Assembly (NCBI GenBank): GCA_960531495.1
Contig: OY482846.1
Coordinates: 39,965,257-40,029,256, forward strand
Direction: 5' to 3'
From: Zeus faber
Lineage: Eukaryota; Chordata; Actinopteri; Zeiformes; Zeidae
DNA length: 64,000 bases
In this document: one piece after another, positions 9,663 through 20,500 of the stretch
Position numbering within the stretch: position 1 is the stretch's first letter
Layout: the number at the start of each line of letters is the position of its first letter
The notes under the pieces: generated by a model
The model's input: only the letters and a program-made list of their open reading frames with translations
Told to the model about the DNA's origin: nothing
Database searches by the model: none
Position numbers and translations under genes: made by a program

Positions 9663-12600
9663 AGTGTGTGTGTGTGTAGGCCTGTTTCAATTAGCACTTG
9701 TGTCTTCATCTGTTTTTTTACTTATTTAATGGACAGGAATTAATTGAGACCGGCTGGTGCAGTTGATCAGATAAGTTGCATCTGCTTTAGCGTTTCAGGG
9801 TGTTCGGGACGATCTGCGGTTGCTGAAGTGAACCAAACAGTGGCCCAGCTTCACCCCTAGGGTTCTAAATATGTTTGACAATGGCAAGCGCCAAGCTGGC
9901 AACCGCACCATTCGTGCCCCGCTGAAACCCGTCGTCGTTCTTCTGCAAGCATAGGTGTGATGAATGTCTAATGTTTGATATGACTGTGATAATGTCTTAT
10001 ATATATTATTCTATTTTTTAGAATAATATATATTTTTTTGTTTCAGTTAGTCGCTAGGTAGGAATTAGCTTAGCTATTATGTTCGGTTTAGTAATTATTG
10101 TGCATTATCTCCGGGTGCCTTGCAAAGACATTTCACTGCATATATGAATGAACGTATGTATATGTATGTGACAAATAAACCTCTTGAATCTTGAATGTCC
10201 TCGTTCACAATGAAGCATCAATATAGGAAATTGTCACCTCTGAGACATAAAAGGCAGGTGGAGGACAGGACCCGTTTGCCTTATTGATGTGAGCACATTT
10301 GGAGACATTTGTCACAGCCGCGGCGTCAATTTGCAGCCAATTAGTGGGGTGATCAATGTAAACGCCGTAAAAACAGTTCATCTTCCACATCTGTGAGCTT
10401 CCTTTGCAGGTTCATAACCATGATCACACACAAAGCATTTGATAATATTCTGTGACAACCTCAAGACCAAAGTCTATGCCGAGCTCATTGAGAAATGTTC
10501 CCCGATCGGGGCAGAAAACCCCTTGTGTGTGTTTTTCTACGCTATCCTCCAACCAGAGACTGACAGCAACATAAGGTGTTTGCGTACCTAATGAGGCAAC
10601 AGCCAGCCGGCCCGTCACCAGGGGCAAAAAAATAAATTTAAAAATCTGTGACAAGGGCACTCGTGACACAAAGTGACTTTAAACCCAGCAAACACAGGCC
10701 AGACTGCGGAGTAAAATGGTTTATTTTCACTAAATATATGGTTCATGTCTTACCGTGATACCAACTTGGAAGCACACTACTTCCTTGACTGTCTATTGGT
10801 GCGCAACAAGTTGTTCCATGTCAACACAATTAAGGAGGAATTAATGTAAAAGCTTTACGTCGACACACCAAATACAGGATAAAGGCACGGACACACCTGC
10901 CGGCACACATGCGCTGTAAAGCGACAGATTTCAAACGGAGCTCGGCTTCATCCAGCTGCAGCTCCACGGCTTCGTGGAGAAGATTCGATTAGAAGATGAT
11001 TCAAGCAATTTTTCAAGAGGTCATTTCATTTGCTAAGTGAACAGCTCCACCATTTTAATGAAAATAAATACAAACGGCGCTATCTATCTACACAGATCAG
11101 CCACAACATTAAAACCACCACTTATAACCACTAATATTGTGTAGCTCCACCTCGTGCGGCCAAAACAGCTCTGACTCATCGTGGCATGGACTCCACAAGA
11201 CCTCTGAAGGTGTCCTGTGGTGTCTGGCACCAAGACCTGAGCAGCAGATCCTTTAAGTCCTGGAAGTTGTGAGGTGGGGCCCCCATGGATCATGCGTGTT
11301 GCTCTAGCACATCCCACAGATGCTCGATCAGTTCGGACCCTAACCCCAACCATCCTCATGATGAAGAAAACATGATTCATCAGACCAGGCCACCTTCTTC
11401 CATTGCTCCATGGTCCAGTTCTGAGGGTCACGTTCCCATTGAAGGAGCTTTCAGTGGTGGACAGGGGTCAACATGGACACTCTGACCGCTCTGCAGCTAC
11501 ACAGCCCCATACACAGCAAGCTGTGATGCACTGTGTATTCTGACACCTTCCTACACCTTTCTATCTTACGCTTGCCAATTTTTCCTGCTTGCCAACACAT
11601 CAACTTCAAGAACTGACTGTTCACTTGCTGCCTAATATATCCCACCCCTGGACAGGTGCCATTGGAACGACATGACTAGTGTTATTCACTTCACCTCCGT
11701 TGTTTTAATGGTGTGGCTGATCGGCGTAAATTGAATATGGAAAAGGAGAAGGTTTAACTGTTTGGCACGCCAACAACAGCCAGTCGATTTTGAGCCAATA
11801 CACCCACCAACGCCGGGTGCACCAAAACCCTATCGCCGGCGGTGTGACCACACCATTAGTCTTGTGTTGCTCACAGCTACGTGGTCAAGACGTAGTCTAC
11901 ACGCCTGTCTCTTTGAACTAACCGTGGGGACATTGCCAGAGAAAAATGCACCTGATCAATTCTTTGAATGATGTTTTACATGTTTTATATCGGACAATAG
12001 CCTTTTGTATGTTATGTAGCTTTTAAAAACACATTGCCTCTGGGTTTTAATGACTGTCTCTCAGTTTATATGAAGAGACTGTCATCTAAACAATGCCAAT
12101 TGTCGTATTGAAAATACCAGATCACATTCCTCCTTCACTCAACCTTGCGTGGAGATGAGGGTAACTTGACAGAGCATTGTGTGTTTGGTTGATGGCATAG
12201 TCAGATTGTACCTGTGACCTGAGTTTGACTGTTAAACCATTGTATGAGCTCTCATCATTGATTGGATTCGATCAATTGATGACTGAGGGGGCACAGTCTT
12301 GTAAATGACAACTGACCAATGGCACACAACCTTTCATCGGTATGAAGCCCTCTCCGTCAGTAGTAGGGGCAGACTGGTCAGAACACTGCTTTGGAGCAGC
12401 ACTGAATCTTTCTCTTTATTCTGCAGAATAAATATCTTTAATACTCCCAGTTTTGTTTTCCCTGTAGCGGGCAGATTAACCTCACCGACCACGCAGGAGA
12501 AATTCTCCAACAGCATGCAAGACATTCAAGACTCAAACTAGTCTTTTAAATGACTCTGGAGTCGTGAGTCAGTCCAGCAAGACTCGTTTGTTCGCAACTG

Positions 12601-15191
12601 GGCAACTGCAGCCCCAACTGAGACTTGAATCGCCGACAAAAAGGACCCGAGATCCCTGAGTCATGAGTCAAGAATGCGCCTCAACTAGAGGCAATGACTC
12701 CTGAACCGATTTGCGAGTCGTGAGTCAGGCATGCGCATCAGCCCGTGAGAATTCCATTTACAACTCAAGAGCCGACTTTGTCTCTCATTCACCCAAAGTC
12801 ACAACCAACTGAATCAAACGAACGAAGAGTCGGAAATTTTAACCAGTCGCACTAAGTTGTTTATTCTTTCTTCATTTGTCGTATGTATTGTAGTGTTGCT
12901 TGTGGGGTCCCGCAGGGATCAGTACTCGGTCCTTACTGTTTAGCATCTCTATGTTGCCTCTTGGAGATATCATATGCAAATATGGAATTAGCTTCCATTG
13001 CTATGCTGATGACACCCAACTATGTATACATGCCCTTAGAACTAACGAAACCACGCAACTGTCACCCCCTAAAGGCATGTCTGGCTGAAATTAAACAGTG
13101 GATGTCTTGAAATGCCCTGCTTTTCAACTCATGAGAAAGCTGAGATGCCGCTTATTGGTCCTGCTCGGCACAGGCACCTGTTTAAGGATACTGCTGAACA
13201 TTGATAGTTGTACTATTACACAAAGTAGCTTGAGAAAAAAATGTATGAGTTATATTTGAGCCCACGCTCTCCTTTCAACTGCATATTAAGAACATTACCA
13301 GAACTGCATTCTTTCATCTTCACAATATTGCTAAGATACAGCCGTTAGATACGAGACCATAGTTCATGCGTTTCTAACATCCCGCCTAGATGACTGTGAT
13401 GTGTTGCTGCCTGGCCTTCCCATGTCTAGTATTTAAGAGCCTTCAATTAGTCCAAAAGGCTTCGGCTAGTATCTTGACCAGCACTAGAAAAGTTTGATCA
13501 TATTACACCAATATTGGCCAACCTTTCACTGGCTCCCAGTTTACCTCATGCGACTTTAAGGTTTTGCTACTCACTTATAAAACACTACACGGCTTAGCAC
13601 CATCGTATCTTACTGACCTAGTGGTTCCTTATGTACCATTTCGAGCCTTACGCTCAACGACATGCTGGCTTTATAGCAATTCCGAGAGTTAAATAGATCT
13701 ACCATCATTGTTGCCCAGTTGGCATCCACTGCCGCCTGGCCATCCTGGAAGGGGGGGGGTCCCTCCTTCTGTGGCCCCTTCTCAGGGTTTATTCCTTCCG
13801 CCCCCACCCTAAGGGTTTTCTGGGAGTTTTTCCCTTGCCCGGATGAATAAGAAAGAGTCTTTATTTGTCACACAGCACACCACACTACAACACATGCTTG
13901 CACACACACACACACACATACACATGCACATGCTTTGGATGGTGGCCGGTGAAATGAGGCCTCTGCATTTAACCCATCCTGGCCTGTCCTTCCTCCGGGG
14001 GGCCACACAGCCAGGAGCAGTGGGCAGCATACGTGGACGCGTCCGGGGACCAGGCGATAAGTGTCTATCGCTGGTCAGACGATGATGGGTGCATGTTTTT
14101 GGTGGGGGTCCGTACTGACGTGAGGTGGAGGAAACCCCACGTGAGCACGGGGAGAACATGCAAACTCCACACAGAAAGGCCCGAGCTCAGACCAGGGGAT
14201 GTCGTTGATTTCGATGTGAATTGTGGGTTTGTGAACCCCCCCCCCCCCCCCGAGACTGTACTGCGACAAAGGGCGATATATATAAACTTGACTTGGACGT
14301 ATATATCGCCTGCTTTTAATGCGAACGCAACGCCGCTTTATTGATGCTGCAATTCGTGTCAGACAGAAATAACGGTTGCACCTGCTCGTGACAACAACTT
14401 GAAGAGTGTTCAGGCATTTGCCCTCAGCCAAACTGGCTTTACACCAAGCTGGAGGTTTTGCGGGAAGACTCTTGATTTGTTTCAGATCAACCACCGCCGA
14501 TAAAGCGATGAAAATTAATAACAGAGCGACAGTACCAGAGTTAGCTGGCTGACAGAAATGTCTCTGACCATACTAAAGCCTATGCATTCTATTATCATAT
14601 TCATTTTTAGGCAATTTAACTTTTTGTTTTTATTTTACCTTTTTTTTTTTAATGACTGGAGGCTGTTGCCGGCGACTCGCGTTACTGTTGAAGTCACGCC
14701 GGATAAATAAGAATAGAAGGCAGCAACCCCCCTCCCCCAGGTTCCAAAGCATGGTTGTCAGCGGGTAGGAAGGAGAACTTCCCACCTTATTACATTTCAC
14801 TGCATATATGTATGAAAGTATGTATATGTATGTGACAAATAAGAATCTTGAATCTTGGAAGCTCGTAGCTCCCATCCTGCCCACGCGCCGCGAACGCCGC
14901 GTCGCCCGGCTCCTCCTAAAATGGAAGATTCCCCCAGAATGCATCGCGGCCTGTGACGTCATCTTCCCCTGACTCGGCGCGGTGGCCGCCTGGCGGTGGG
15001 CGGTGTGTGTGTGTGTGTGCGTGGGGGGGGGGTTTGTTTTTTTTTTTCCTCCGGGCGATTCGTTGCATTCGACGGCGCGACAACGCGGTCGTCCGCGGAC
15101 GCCGGACGGCGCCGCGTCCGCGTTGCCTCCCGTCAAGTGAACGGTGAACAGTAAGCGGCCACTCACCTCCCCTGTGCTCGGCCTCCGCCAT
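4211..15191 (-). CDS. fundc1: FUN14 domain-containing protein 1, mitophagy receptor (five coding exons)
   Basis: FUNDC1 sits in the mitochondrial outer membrane and recruits LC3/GABARAP during hypoxia-induced mitophagy. The joined exons (25+166+76+126+78 nt, stop included) are in phase and give 156 residues; the human protein has 155. Visible features are an acidic N-terminus with a LIR core YEVV (residues 20-23), a WWSRVFG segment, the FUN14 signature [15 protein letters not shown], a helix [15 protein letters not shown], a basic charged stretch [15 protein letters not shown] and a C-terminal glycine-rich membrane segment ending [13 protein letters not shown]2 is less likely because the LIR tyrosine and the N-terminal acidic cluster are FUNDC1-like and kdm6a lies next door, as in mammals. 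Oddities: valine replaces the ULK1-site serine before the LIR tyrosine, and the exon 2/3 joint gives Cys where the family has Trp. Confidence 0.93.
4289..5579 (-). other. fundc1: fundc1 intron 4
   Basis: This 1.3 kb intron holds the (GAA)n tract next to the exon 5 acceptor and one copy of the short interspersed repeat at about 5118-5195, followed by AT-rich sequence to 5450. No other coding signal is seen. Confidence 0.7.
5118..5195 (+). repeat. Short interspersed repeat, copy 1
   Basis: It shares ATTTGTCACATACAAATACA and ATACGCAGTGAAATG with copies near 7195, 10130, 14790 and 62685. It looks like the 3' tail of a fish retroelement; the family name is not known to me. Confidence 0.7.
5580..5705 (-). 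CDS. fundc1: fundc1 coding exon 4
   Basis: This 126-nt exon (42 codons, phase 0 both sides) encodes [20 protein letters not shown] and the basic segment through [10 protein letters not shown]. Acceptor CCCACAG|GTG and donor GAG|GTAGGG are both normal. Confidence 0.95.
6160..6235 (-). CDS. fundc1: fundc1 coding exon 3
   Basis: It encodes [20 protein letters not shown] and the leucine-rich end of the second helix, then donor CAG|GTGAGG. Only the acceptor AAAAAAAAG|C keeps frame. It has no pyrimidine tract and turns the family's Trp codon (TG+G) into Cys (TG+C). A better-looking acceptor GCGCAG|G lies 8 nt downstream but would shift the frame. Confidence 0.85.
6628..6793 (-). CDS. fundc1: fundc1 coding exon 2
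   Basis: It encodes the acidic stretch, the LIR YEVV, the WWSRVFG segment and the start of the first membrane helix up to GGVTG. The acceptor is GCGCAG and the exon itself begins GTAAGG, so acceptor and donor-like sequences abut. The donor is GTG|GTAAGG, phase 2. Confidence 0.9.
6868..6995. repeat. (GT)n and (TA)n microsatellites in fundc1 intron 1
   Basis: A (GT)n run at about 6868-6911 grades into GCGCGC, then a (TA)n run lies at about 6972-6993. Both are within 200 bp upstream (minus strand) of fundc1 exon 2. Confidence 0.9.
7190..7680 (+). repeat. Retroelement-derived interspersed sequence with internal (GT)n
   Basis: It starts with a copy of the short repeat (ACATATATGCAGTGGAATAA near 7225). 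It continues through an AT-rich stretch and a (GT)n run at 7449-7482 into a segment like a common teleost repeat (GACAGCCGCAGGAAGGAAGG near 7519). No intact reading frame is present. The family is recognised from memory only. Confidence 0.5.
8382..8660 (+). repeat. SINE-like interspersed repeat
   Basis: The sequence GGGGCAGTAGCTCAGGAGGG resembles a tRNA-like A box. It is followed by TGCAAGACACTTAACCCC and CCCACTGCTCCTAG, phrases typical of dispersed teleost SINE-like repeats. There is no coding capacity. Confidence 0.5.
9325..9598. mobile_element. MITE with about 60-bp terminal inverted repeats
   Basis: Left end CCAATGAAGTTGGGATG...ACAATGATTTGCAAATCATT and right end (other strand) ATTCCAATGAAGTTGGACGT...AATGATTTGCAAATCATT are long inverted repeats around an AT-rich core of about 150 bp. 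This family is widespread in teleost genomes, probably a Tc1/mariner-type MITE. It abuts a (TA)n run. Confidence 0.8.
9599..9652. repeat. (TA)n microsatellite
   Basis: About 27 TA dinucleotides sit immediately after the MITE. Tc1/mariner-type elements insert at TA, so the tract may be the insertion target or an expansion of it. Confidence 0.9.
9653..11088. other. fundc1 intron 1 segment, little recognised
   Basis: Apart from a minus-strand copy of the short interspersed repeat at about 10128-10198 (TGCATATATGAATGAACG, GTATGTGACAAATAAACC), this is unremarkable intronic DNA. The open frames are short and show no family resemblance. Confidence 0.5.
11089..11728 (-). mobile_element. Deleted Tc1-like transposon, family A
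   Basis: It is bounded by TA with ends TACACAGATCAGCCACAACA (left) and, on the other strand, TACGCCGATCAGCCACACCA (right). At 640 bp it is less than half the usual Tc1 length. On the minus strand, translated fragments resemble the C-terminal part of a Tc1 transposase (a [16 protein letters not shown]-like region with breaks), so most of the gene is deleted and the rest is disrupted. The same family recurs at 48003. Confidence 0.75.
12540..12830. repeat. GAGTC-rich degenerate repeat
   Basis: The phrase GAGTCGTGAGTCAG and variants (GTCATGAGTCAA, GCGAGTCGTGAGTCAG) recur at about 12556, 12659 and 12714. It may be the remnant of a hAT-like element with internal repeats; similar GACTC-rich text occurs near 30280 and 31765. 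Confidence 0.4.
12885..13850 (+). mobile_element. L2-like LINE fragment, 5'-truncated and broken
   Basis: The start translates to [11 protein letters not shown] and, in another frame, HCYADDTQL, the reverse-transcriptase B and C motifs with the YADD catalytic core. Near 13440-13640 a further fragment resembles the C-terminal LVQKA-ILT...[21 protein letters not shown] part of L2-type ORF2. Many frameshifts separate them. The segment near 13740-13850 with TTTTCTGGGAGTTTTTCCCT looks like the 3' tail. It is a dead copy. Confidence 0.75.
13843..14195 (+). repeat. Dispersed teleost repeat, copy 1, with (CA)n
   Basis: It contains GAAAGAGTCTTTATTTGTCA, a (CA)n run at 13900-13918, and GGAGGAAACCCCACGTGAGC followed by ACATGCAAACTCCACACAGA. 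An inverted copy lies at 22960-23245. The second half is a common fish repeat that I know by sight, not by a verified name. Confidence 0.7.
14196..14784. other. fundc1 intron 1 segment, nothing recognised
   Basis: There is a poly-C run at about 14230-14250 and a T run near 14641. No gene, RNA or recognisable repeat is seen. Confidence 0.5.
14785..14858 (-). repeat. Short interspersed repeat, minus-strand copy
   Basis: ACATTTCACTGCATATATGT and ATGTATGTGACAAATAAGAA are the reverse complement of the repeat at 5118 and 62685. Confidence 0.75.
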
Positions 15192-15780
15192 TTTGGAGAG
15201 ACGCCTGCGTCGTGTGACGTCACCGCTGTCAAGGCCGTCGACAGCGGTGATGCTGCGTCGCTTCGGATGTCGGGAGTCGGTCAATCGGGGGTCGGTTATT
15301 GCCAGACCGCCCCCCCGCTCCCTTCCGAACGGGTTCCTTTACCTCTGTTCGGGGAAACATGGGAGTTCATCCGCATTAAACGCGCGTTTGCCTGGCGAGC
15401 TGGTGGAGTCTACAAGGCACGCGGCTTATGTCAAACCAGCTACAAACTACGGAGGGGTTTCGATGGGGGTTTAAGACATGTTTCAAAGAGCCAAGTAGAC
15501 GCGTATTCACCGTGAACCCCGCTGCCGGGGCTTCGGATCTGTTATATCGGTGAACGCCGGCCCCGACCACCCGCCCCGAAATGCTGACCTGGTGTTGCGA
15601 CTTCAGCGGCCGCTCCCTTGGGCGCATCCGAGTAGCAGTGCAGATTCTTCCGAGTTTCGGGTTTAATGGAACGCGTCGTGAATCCCCGCCCATTGAGCGT
15701 GACGCTGCGCCACGTCAGTCCGCGTCTGAGCCGACGCTCTGAACTTTCCTCCTTCGTCTCAGACGTTTTGTCTTCTCAAC
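14870..15780 (-). promoter_or_regulatory. fundc1: CpG island, fundc1 promoter and 5' end
   Basis: The region is CpG-dense around the fundc1 start codon and contains TGACGTCA-type sites (near 14953 and 15217) and the YY1-like AAAATGGCGG at the ATG. It extends about 600 bp upstream of the start codon and stops just before the GATA/GACA satellite. The transcription start was not located. Confidence 0.7.
15167..15191 (-). CDS. fundc1: fundc1 coding exon 1
   Basis: The ATG (15191-15189) lies in AAAATGGCGG, a good Kozak context that is also a YY1 motif, inside a CpG island. It encodes MAEAEHRG plus one base, then a strong donor G|GTGAGT. The phase matches exon 2. It is the least certain exon, as it is short and poorly conserved. 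Confidence 0.7.
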
Positions 15781-15875
15781 CGTTCCTGGTGGATGAACGT
15801 TTGGGAACCGAAAAGCATCAACATAAGCAGCGGATGTATATGTATGTATTTACACATATGAATGATATGTGTGAC

Positions 15876-15898
15876 GACAGAGAGACAGACAGACAGAC

Positions 15899-15947
<49 letters not shown>

Positions 15948-16455
15948 CAATAGATAGATAGACAGACAGATAGATAGACAGACAGACAGACAGATAGATA
16001 GATACAATAGATAGATAGACAGACAGATAGATAGATAGACAGACAGACAGCTAGATACAATAGATAGACAGACAGACAGATAGATAGATACAAAAGATAC
16101 AATAGATAGACAGATAGATACAATAGATAGACAGACAGATAGATAGATAGATAGATAGATAGACAGACAGATAGATACAATAGATAGATAGATCGATAGA
16201 CAAATAGATAGACAGATAGACAGATAGATAGATTGACAGACAGAAAAATAGATAGATAGATAGATAGATAGATAGACAAATAGATAGACAGATAGATAGA
16301 TTGACAGACAGAAAAATAGATAGATAGATAGATAGATAGATAGACAGACAGATAGATAGATCGATAGATAGATAGATAGATAGATAGACAAATAGATAGA
16401 CAGATAGATAGATAGACAGATAGATAGACAGATAGATAGATTGACAGACAGAAAA

Positions 16456-16504
<49 letters not shown>

Positions 16505-16735
16505 CAAATAGACAAATAGATAGACAGATAGATAGATAGACAAATAGATAGATAGACAGATAGATAGATAGATAGATAGACAAATAGATAGACAGATAGA
16601 TAGATAGATAGATAGACAGATAGATAGATTGACAGACAGAAAAATAGATAGATAGATAGATAGATAGATAGACAAATAGATAGACAGATAGATAGACAGA
16701 TAGGTAGACAGATAGATAGATTGACAGACAGAAAA

Positions 16736-16769
<34 letters not shown>

Positions 16770-16777
16770 TGACAGAC

Positions 16778-16824
<47 letters not shown>

Positions 16825-16875
16825 TAGACAGATAGATACAATAGATAGACAGATAGATACAATAGATAGACAGAC

Positions 16876-16942
<67 letters not shown>

Positions 16943-17055
16943 CAGACAGATAGATACAATATATAGATAGATAGATTGACAGACAGAAAAATAGATAGAT
17001 AGATAGATAGATAGATGGATTGACAGACAGATAGACAGACAGACAGATAGATAGA
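15876..17055 (+). repeat. GATA/GACA (Bkm-type) tetranucleotide satellite
   Basis: About 1.18 kb of interleaved GATA and GACA units. Blocks are punctuated by variants such as TAGATACAATAGATAG and TTGACAGACAGAAAAATAG, the latter at 16233, 16301, 16441, 16629, 16721 and 16976, so there is a loose higher-order repeat. The GATA plus GACA mixture is the signature of Bkm satellite, first known from snake sex chromosomes. It begins about 0.7 kb upstream of the fundc1 ATG. Confidence 0.95.
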
Positions 17056-17510
17056 TTATTCATTGCTGGCGGGAGATAGCAGTGTTACAGCAGCTCACAT
17101 CAAACATACTGTAGGTAAAAAATAGGTAATAATAATAATATCACAGTATTAATGGAATACATGTATGTGTATAGATAATATTTACATCCATATATAATCA
17201 AATATTATATTACAACAACAAAAAAATCCACATCATGACATCATCTCCTCGTGCGAAGTTCCCTCTGCGCTTTTTTTTCCACCTCATTTGCGCTTGAGAC
17301 GCGTGAGCGCAGGCTGTGATGTAGCGATGAAAATCAGGGTTGTCGGGGATGCTTTTCTTGAGCGGGAGGGGGACGCTCATTATCAATGTATGACAACACA
17401 TGTACCCTCCCCAGGACGACATGACGTCTTCCAGTGATTTAAAAGAAGCCCGTCATCAGCTGGAGGGCAGGGCTGACATTTCCACCAGCAGGACGATCAT
17501 GTACGTATAT
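17056..17510. other. Spacer between the two satellites
   Basis: The start resembles a retroelement tail seen also near 25560 (GCAGTGTTACAGCAGC-like). It is followed by AT-rich DNA and a unique-looking GC-mixed segment at 17240-17500. No coding signal is supported. Confidence 0.5.
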
Positions 17511-20500
17511 GAGGGAGGGGGAGAGGGAGGGAGAGAGAGAGAGAGAGAAGGGGAGAGGGGGAGAGTGAGGTGAGCGAGAGAGAGGGAGAAAGAGAGGGGG
17601 GGAGAGAGGGAGAGAGAAGGTGAGAGGGGAGAGAGAGGGGGAGAGAGAAGGGGAGAGGGAGTGGGAGAGAGAAGGGGAGAGGGGGAGAGAGAGAGGGAGA
17701 GAGAAAGGGAGGAGGGGAGAGAGAAGGGGAGGGGGTAGAGAGGGGGAGAGAGAGAAGGGGAGAGGGGGAGAGAGAGATGGAGGGGGGGAGAGAGAAGGGG
17801 AGGGGGTAGAGAGGGGGAGAGAGAGAAGGGGAGAGGGGGAGAGTGAGGGTGAGGGGGAGAGAGAAGGGGGGAGGGGGGGAGAGAGAAGGGGAGAGGAGAG
17901 AGGGAGAGGGAGGGTGGGGGGGAGAGAGAAGGGGAGAGTGGGGTAGGGGGAGAGAGAGAGAGAAGCGGAGAGAGGGGGAGAGAGAGAAGGGGAGAGGGAG
18001 GGGGAGAGAGAGGGGGAGAGGGGGAGAGTGAGGTGAGCGAGGGAGAGAGAGAGGGAGAAGGAGAGGGGGAGAGAGGGAGAGAGAAGGTGAGAGGGGGAGA
18101 GTGAGGTGAGCGAGGGAGAGAGAGAGGGAGAAGGAGAGGGGGAGAGAGGGAGAGAGAAGGTGAGAGGGGGAGAGAGAGAGGGAGAGAGAAGGGGAGAGAG
18201 GAGGTGAGAGGGGGGAGAGGGGGGGAGAGAAGGGGAGAGGGAGAGAGAGAAAGTGAGAGGGGGGTGAGGGGGGGAGAGAGAGAGAAAGGGAGGGGGGAGG
18301 GGAGGGGGGGAGGGGGTAGAGAGGGGGAGAGAGAGAAGGGGAGAGTGAGGGTGAGGGGGTAGAGGGGGGAGAGGGGGAGAGTGAGGGTGAGGGGGTAGAG
18401 AGGGGGAGAGAGAGAAGGGGAGAGGAGGAGAGTGAGGGTGAGGGGGAGAGAGAAGGGGAGAGAGTGAGGGGGTGAGAGAGAGAGGCGGAGAGAGGGGGAG
18501 AGAGAGGGAGAGAGAGTGAGAGAGGGGGGAGAGAGAGTGAGAGAGGGGAGAGAGAGGGAGAGGGGGGGTGAGCGAGAGAGCGAGGGGAGGGGAGAGAGAG
18601 ACAGGGGAGAGAGAGGGAGGGAGTGAGAGAGGGGAGAGAGAGGGAGAGGGAGGGTGGGGGGGAGAAGGGGAGAGTGGGGTAGGGGGAGAGAGAGAGAGAG
18701 AGAACCGGAGAGGGGGAGAGTGAGAGAGGGGAGAGAGAGAGAGAGGGGAGGGTGAGGGAGAGTGGGGTAGGGGGAGAGAGAGAGAGAGGTGAGAGAGAGA
18801 GGGGAGGGTGAGGGAGAGTGGGGTAGGGAGAGAGAGAGAGAGAGAGAGGCGGAGAGAGAGTGAGAGAGAGAGAGGGGAGGGTGAGGCAGAGTGGGGTAGG
18901 GGGAGAGAGAGAGAGAGAGGCGGAGAGAGGGGGGGGAGTGGGGTAGGGAGAGAGAGAGAGAGAGAGGCGGAGAGAGAGTGAGAGGGGAGAGAGAGAGAGA
19001 GGGGAGGGTGAGGGAGAGAGAGAGAGAGGGGGAGGGAGAGAGAGAGAGAGAGGGGAGGGTGAGGGAGAGTGGGGTAGGGAGAGAGAGAGAGAGAGAGAGA
19101 GAGGCGGAGAGAGAGAGAGAGGGAGGGGAGGGTGAGGGAGAGTGGGGATAGGGGGAGAGAGAGAGAGAGAGGTGGAGAGAGGGGGAGGGAGAGAGAGAGA
19201 GAGAGGTGGAGAGAGGGGGAGGGAGTGAGAGAGGGGAGGGTGAGGGAGAGAGAGTGAGAGAGGGGAGAGAGAGAGGGGGGGGGAGGGTGAGGGAGAGTGG
19301 GGTAGGGGGAGAGAGAGAGTGAGAGAGGGGAGGGTGAGGGAGAGTGGGGTAGGGAGAGAGAGAGAGGCGGAGGGAGAGAGAGAGGGGAGAGAGAGAGAGG
19401 GGGGAGGGTGAGGGAGAGTGGGGTAGGGGGAGAGAGAGAGAGAGAGGCAGAGAGAGGGGGAGGGAGAGTGGGGTAGGGAGAGAGAGAGAGAGGCGGAGAG
19501 AGAGTGAGAGAGGGGAGAGAGAGAGAGAGGGGAGGGTGAGGGAGAGTGGGGTAGGGGGGGAGAGAGAGAGAGAGGGGGAGGGAGAGAGAGAGGGGAGAGA
19601 GAGGGGAGGGTGAGGGAGAATGGGGTAGGGAGAGAGAGAGAGAGAGGCGGAGAGAGAGAGAGAGGGGAGAGAGAGAGGGGAGGGTGAGGGAGAGTGGGGA
19701 TAGGGGGAGAGAGAGAGAGAGAGGCAGAGAGAGGGGGAGGGAGAGTGAGAGTGAGAGAGGGGAGAGAGAGTGAGAGAGGGGAGGGTGAGGGAGAGTGGGG
19801 TAGGGAGAGAGAGAGAGAGGCGGAGAGAGAGTGAGAGAGGGGAGAGAGAGAGAGAGGGGAGGGTGAGGGAGAGTGGGGTAGGGGGAGAGAGAGAGAGAGA
19901 GAGAGAGGCGGAGAGAGAGTGAGAGAGGGGAGAGAGAGAGAGAGGGGAGGGTGAGGGAGAGTGGGGTAGGGGGAGAGAGAGAGAGAGAGGCCGAGAGAGG
20001 GGGGGGGAGTGGGGTAGGGAGAGAGAGAGAGAGAGAGGCGGAGAGAGAGTGAGAGAGGGGAGAGAGAGAGAGAGGGGAGGGTGAGGGAGAGAGAGAGGGG
20101 GAGGGAGAGAGAGAGAGAGGGGAGGGTGAGGGAGAGTGGGGTAGGGAGAGAGAGAGAGAGAGAGGCGGAGAGAGAGAGAGAGGGGAGAGAGAGGGAGGGG
20201 AGGGTGAGGGAGAGTGGGGATAGGGGGAGAGAGAGAGAGAGGTGGAGAGAGGGGGAGGGAGAGAGAGAGAGAGAGAGGTGGAGAGAGGGGGAGGGAGTGA
20301 GAGAGGGGGGAGAGAGAGAGGGGAGGGTGAGGGAGAGAGAGGCGGAGAGAGTGAGAGAGGGGAGAGAGAGGGGGGGGAGGGTGAGGGAGAGTGGGGTAGG
20401 GGGAGAGAGAGAGAGAGAGGGGGAGGGAGAGAGAGTGAGAGAGGGGAGGGTGAGGGAGAGTGGGGTAGGGAGAGAGAGAGAGGCGGAGGGAGAGAGAGAG

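Noticed and set aside
12883-13110. Reverse-transcriptase frame as a working gene
   Set aside because: The GVPQGSV and YADD motifs are in different frames and the rest is full of stops, so it is a dead LINE fragment.
15759-17063. 434-codon minus-strand open frame of YLSI/CLSV units, with two overlapping shadows
   Set aside because: It is the translation of the GATA/GACA satellite, and the same is seen in the other frames.
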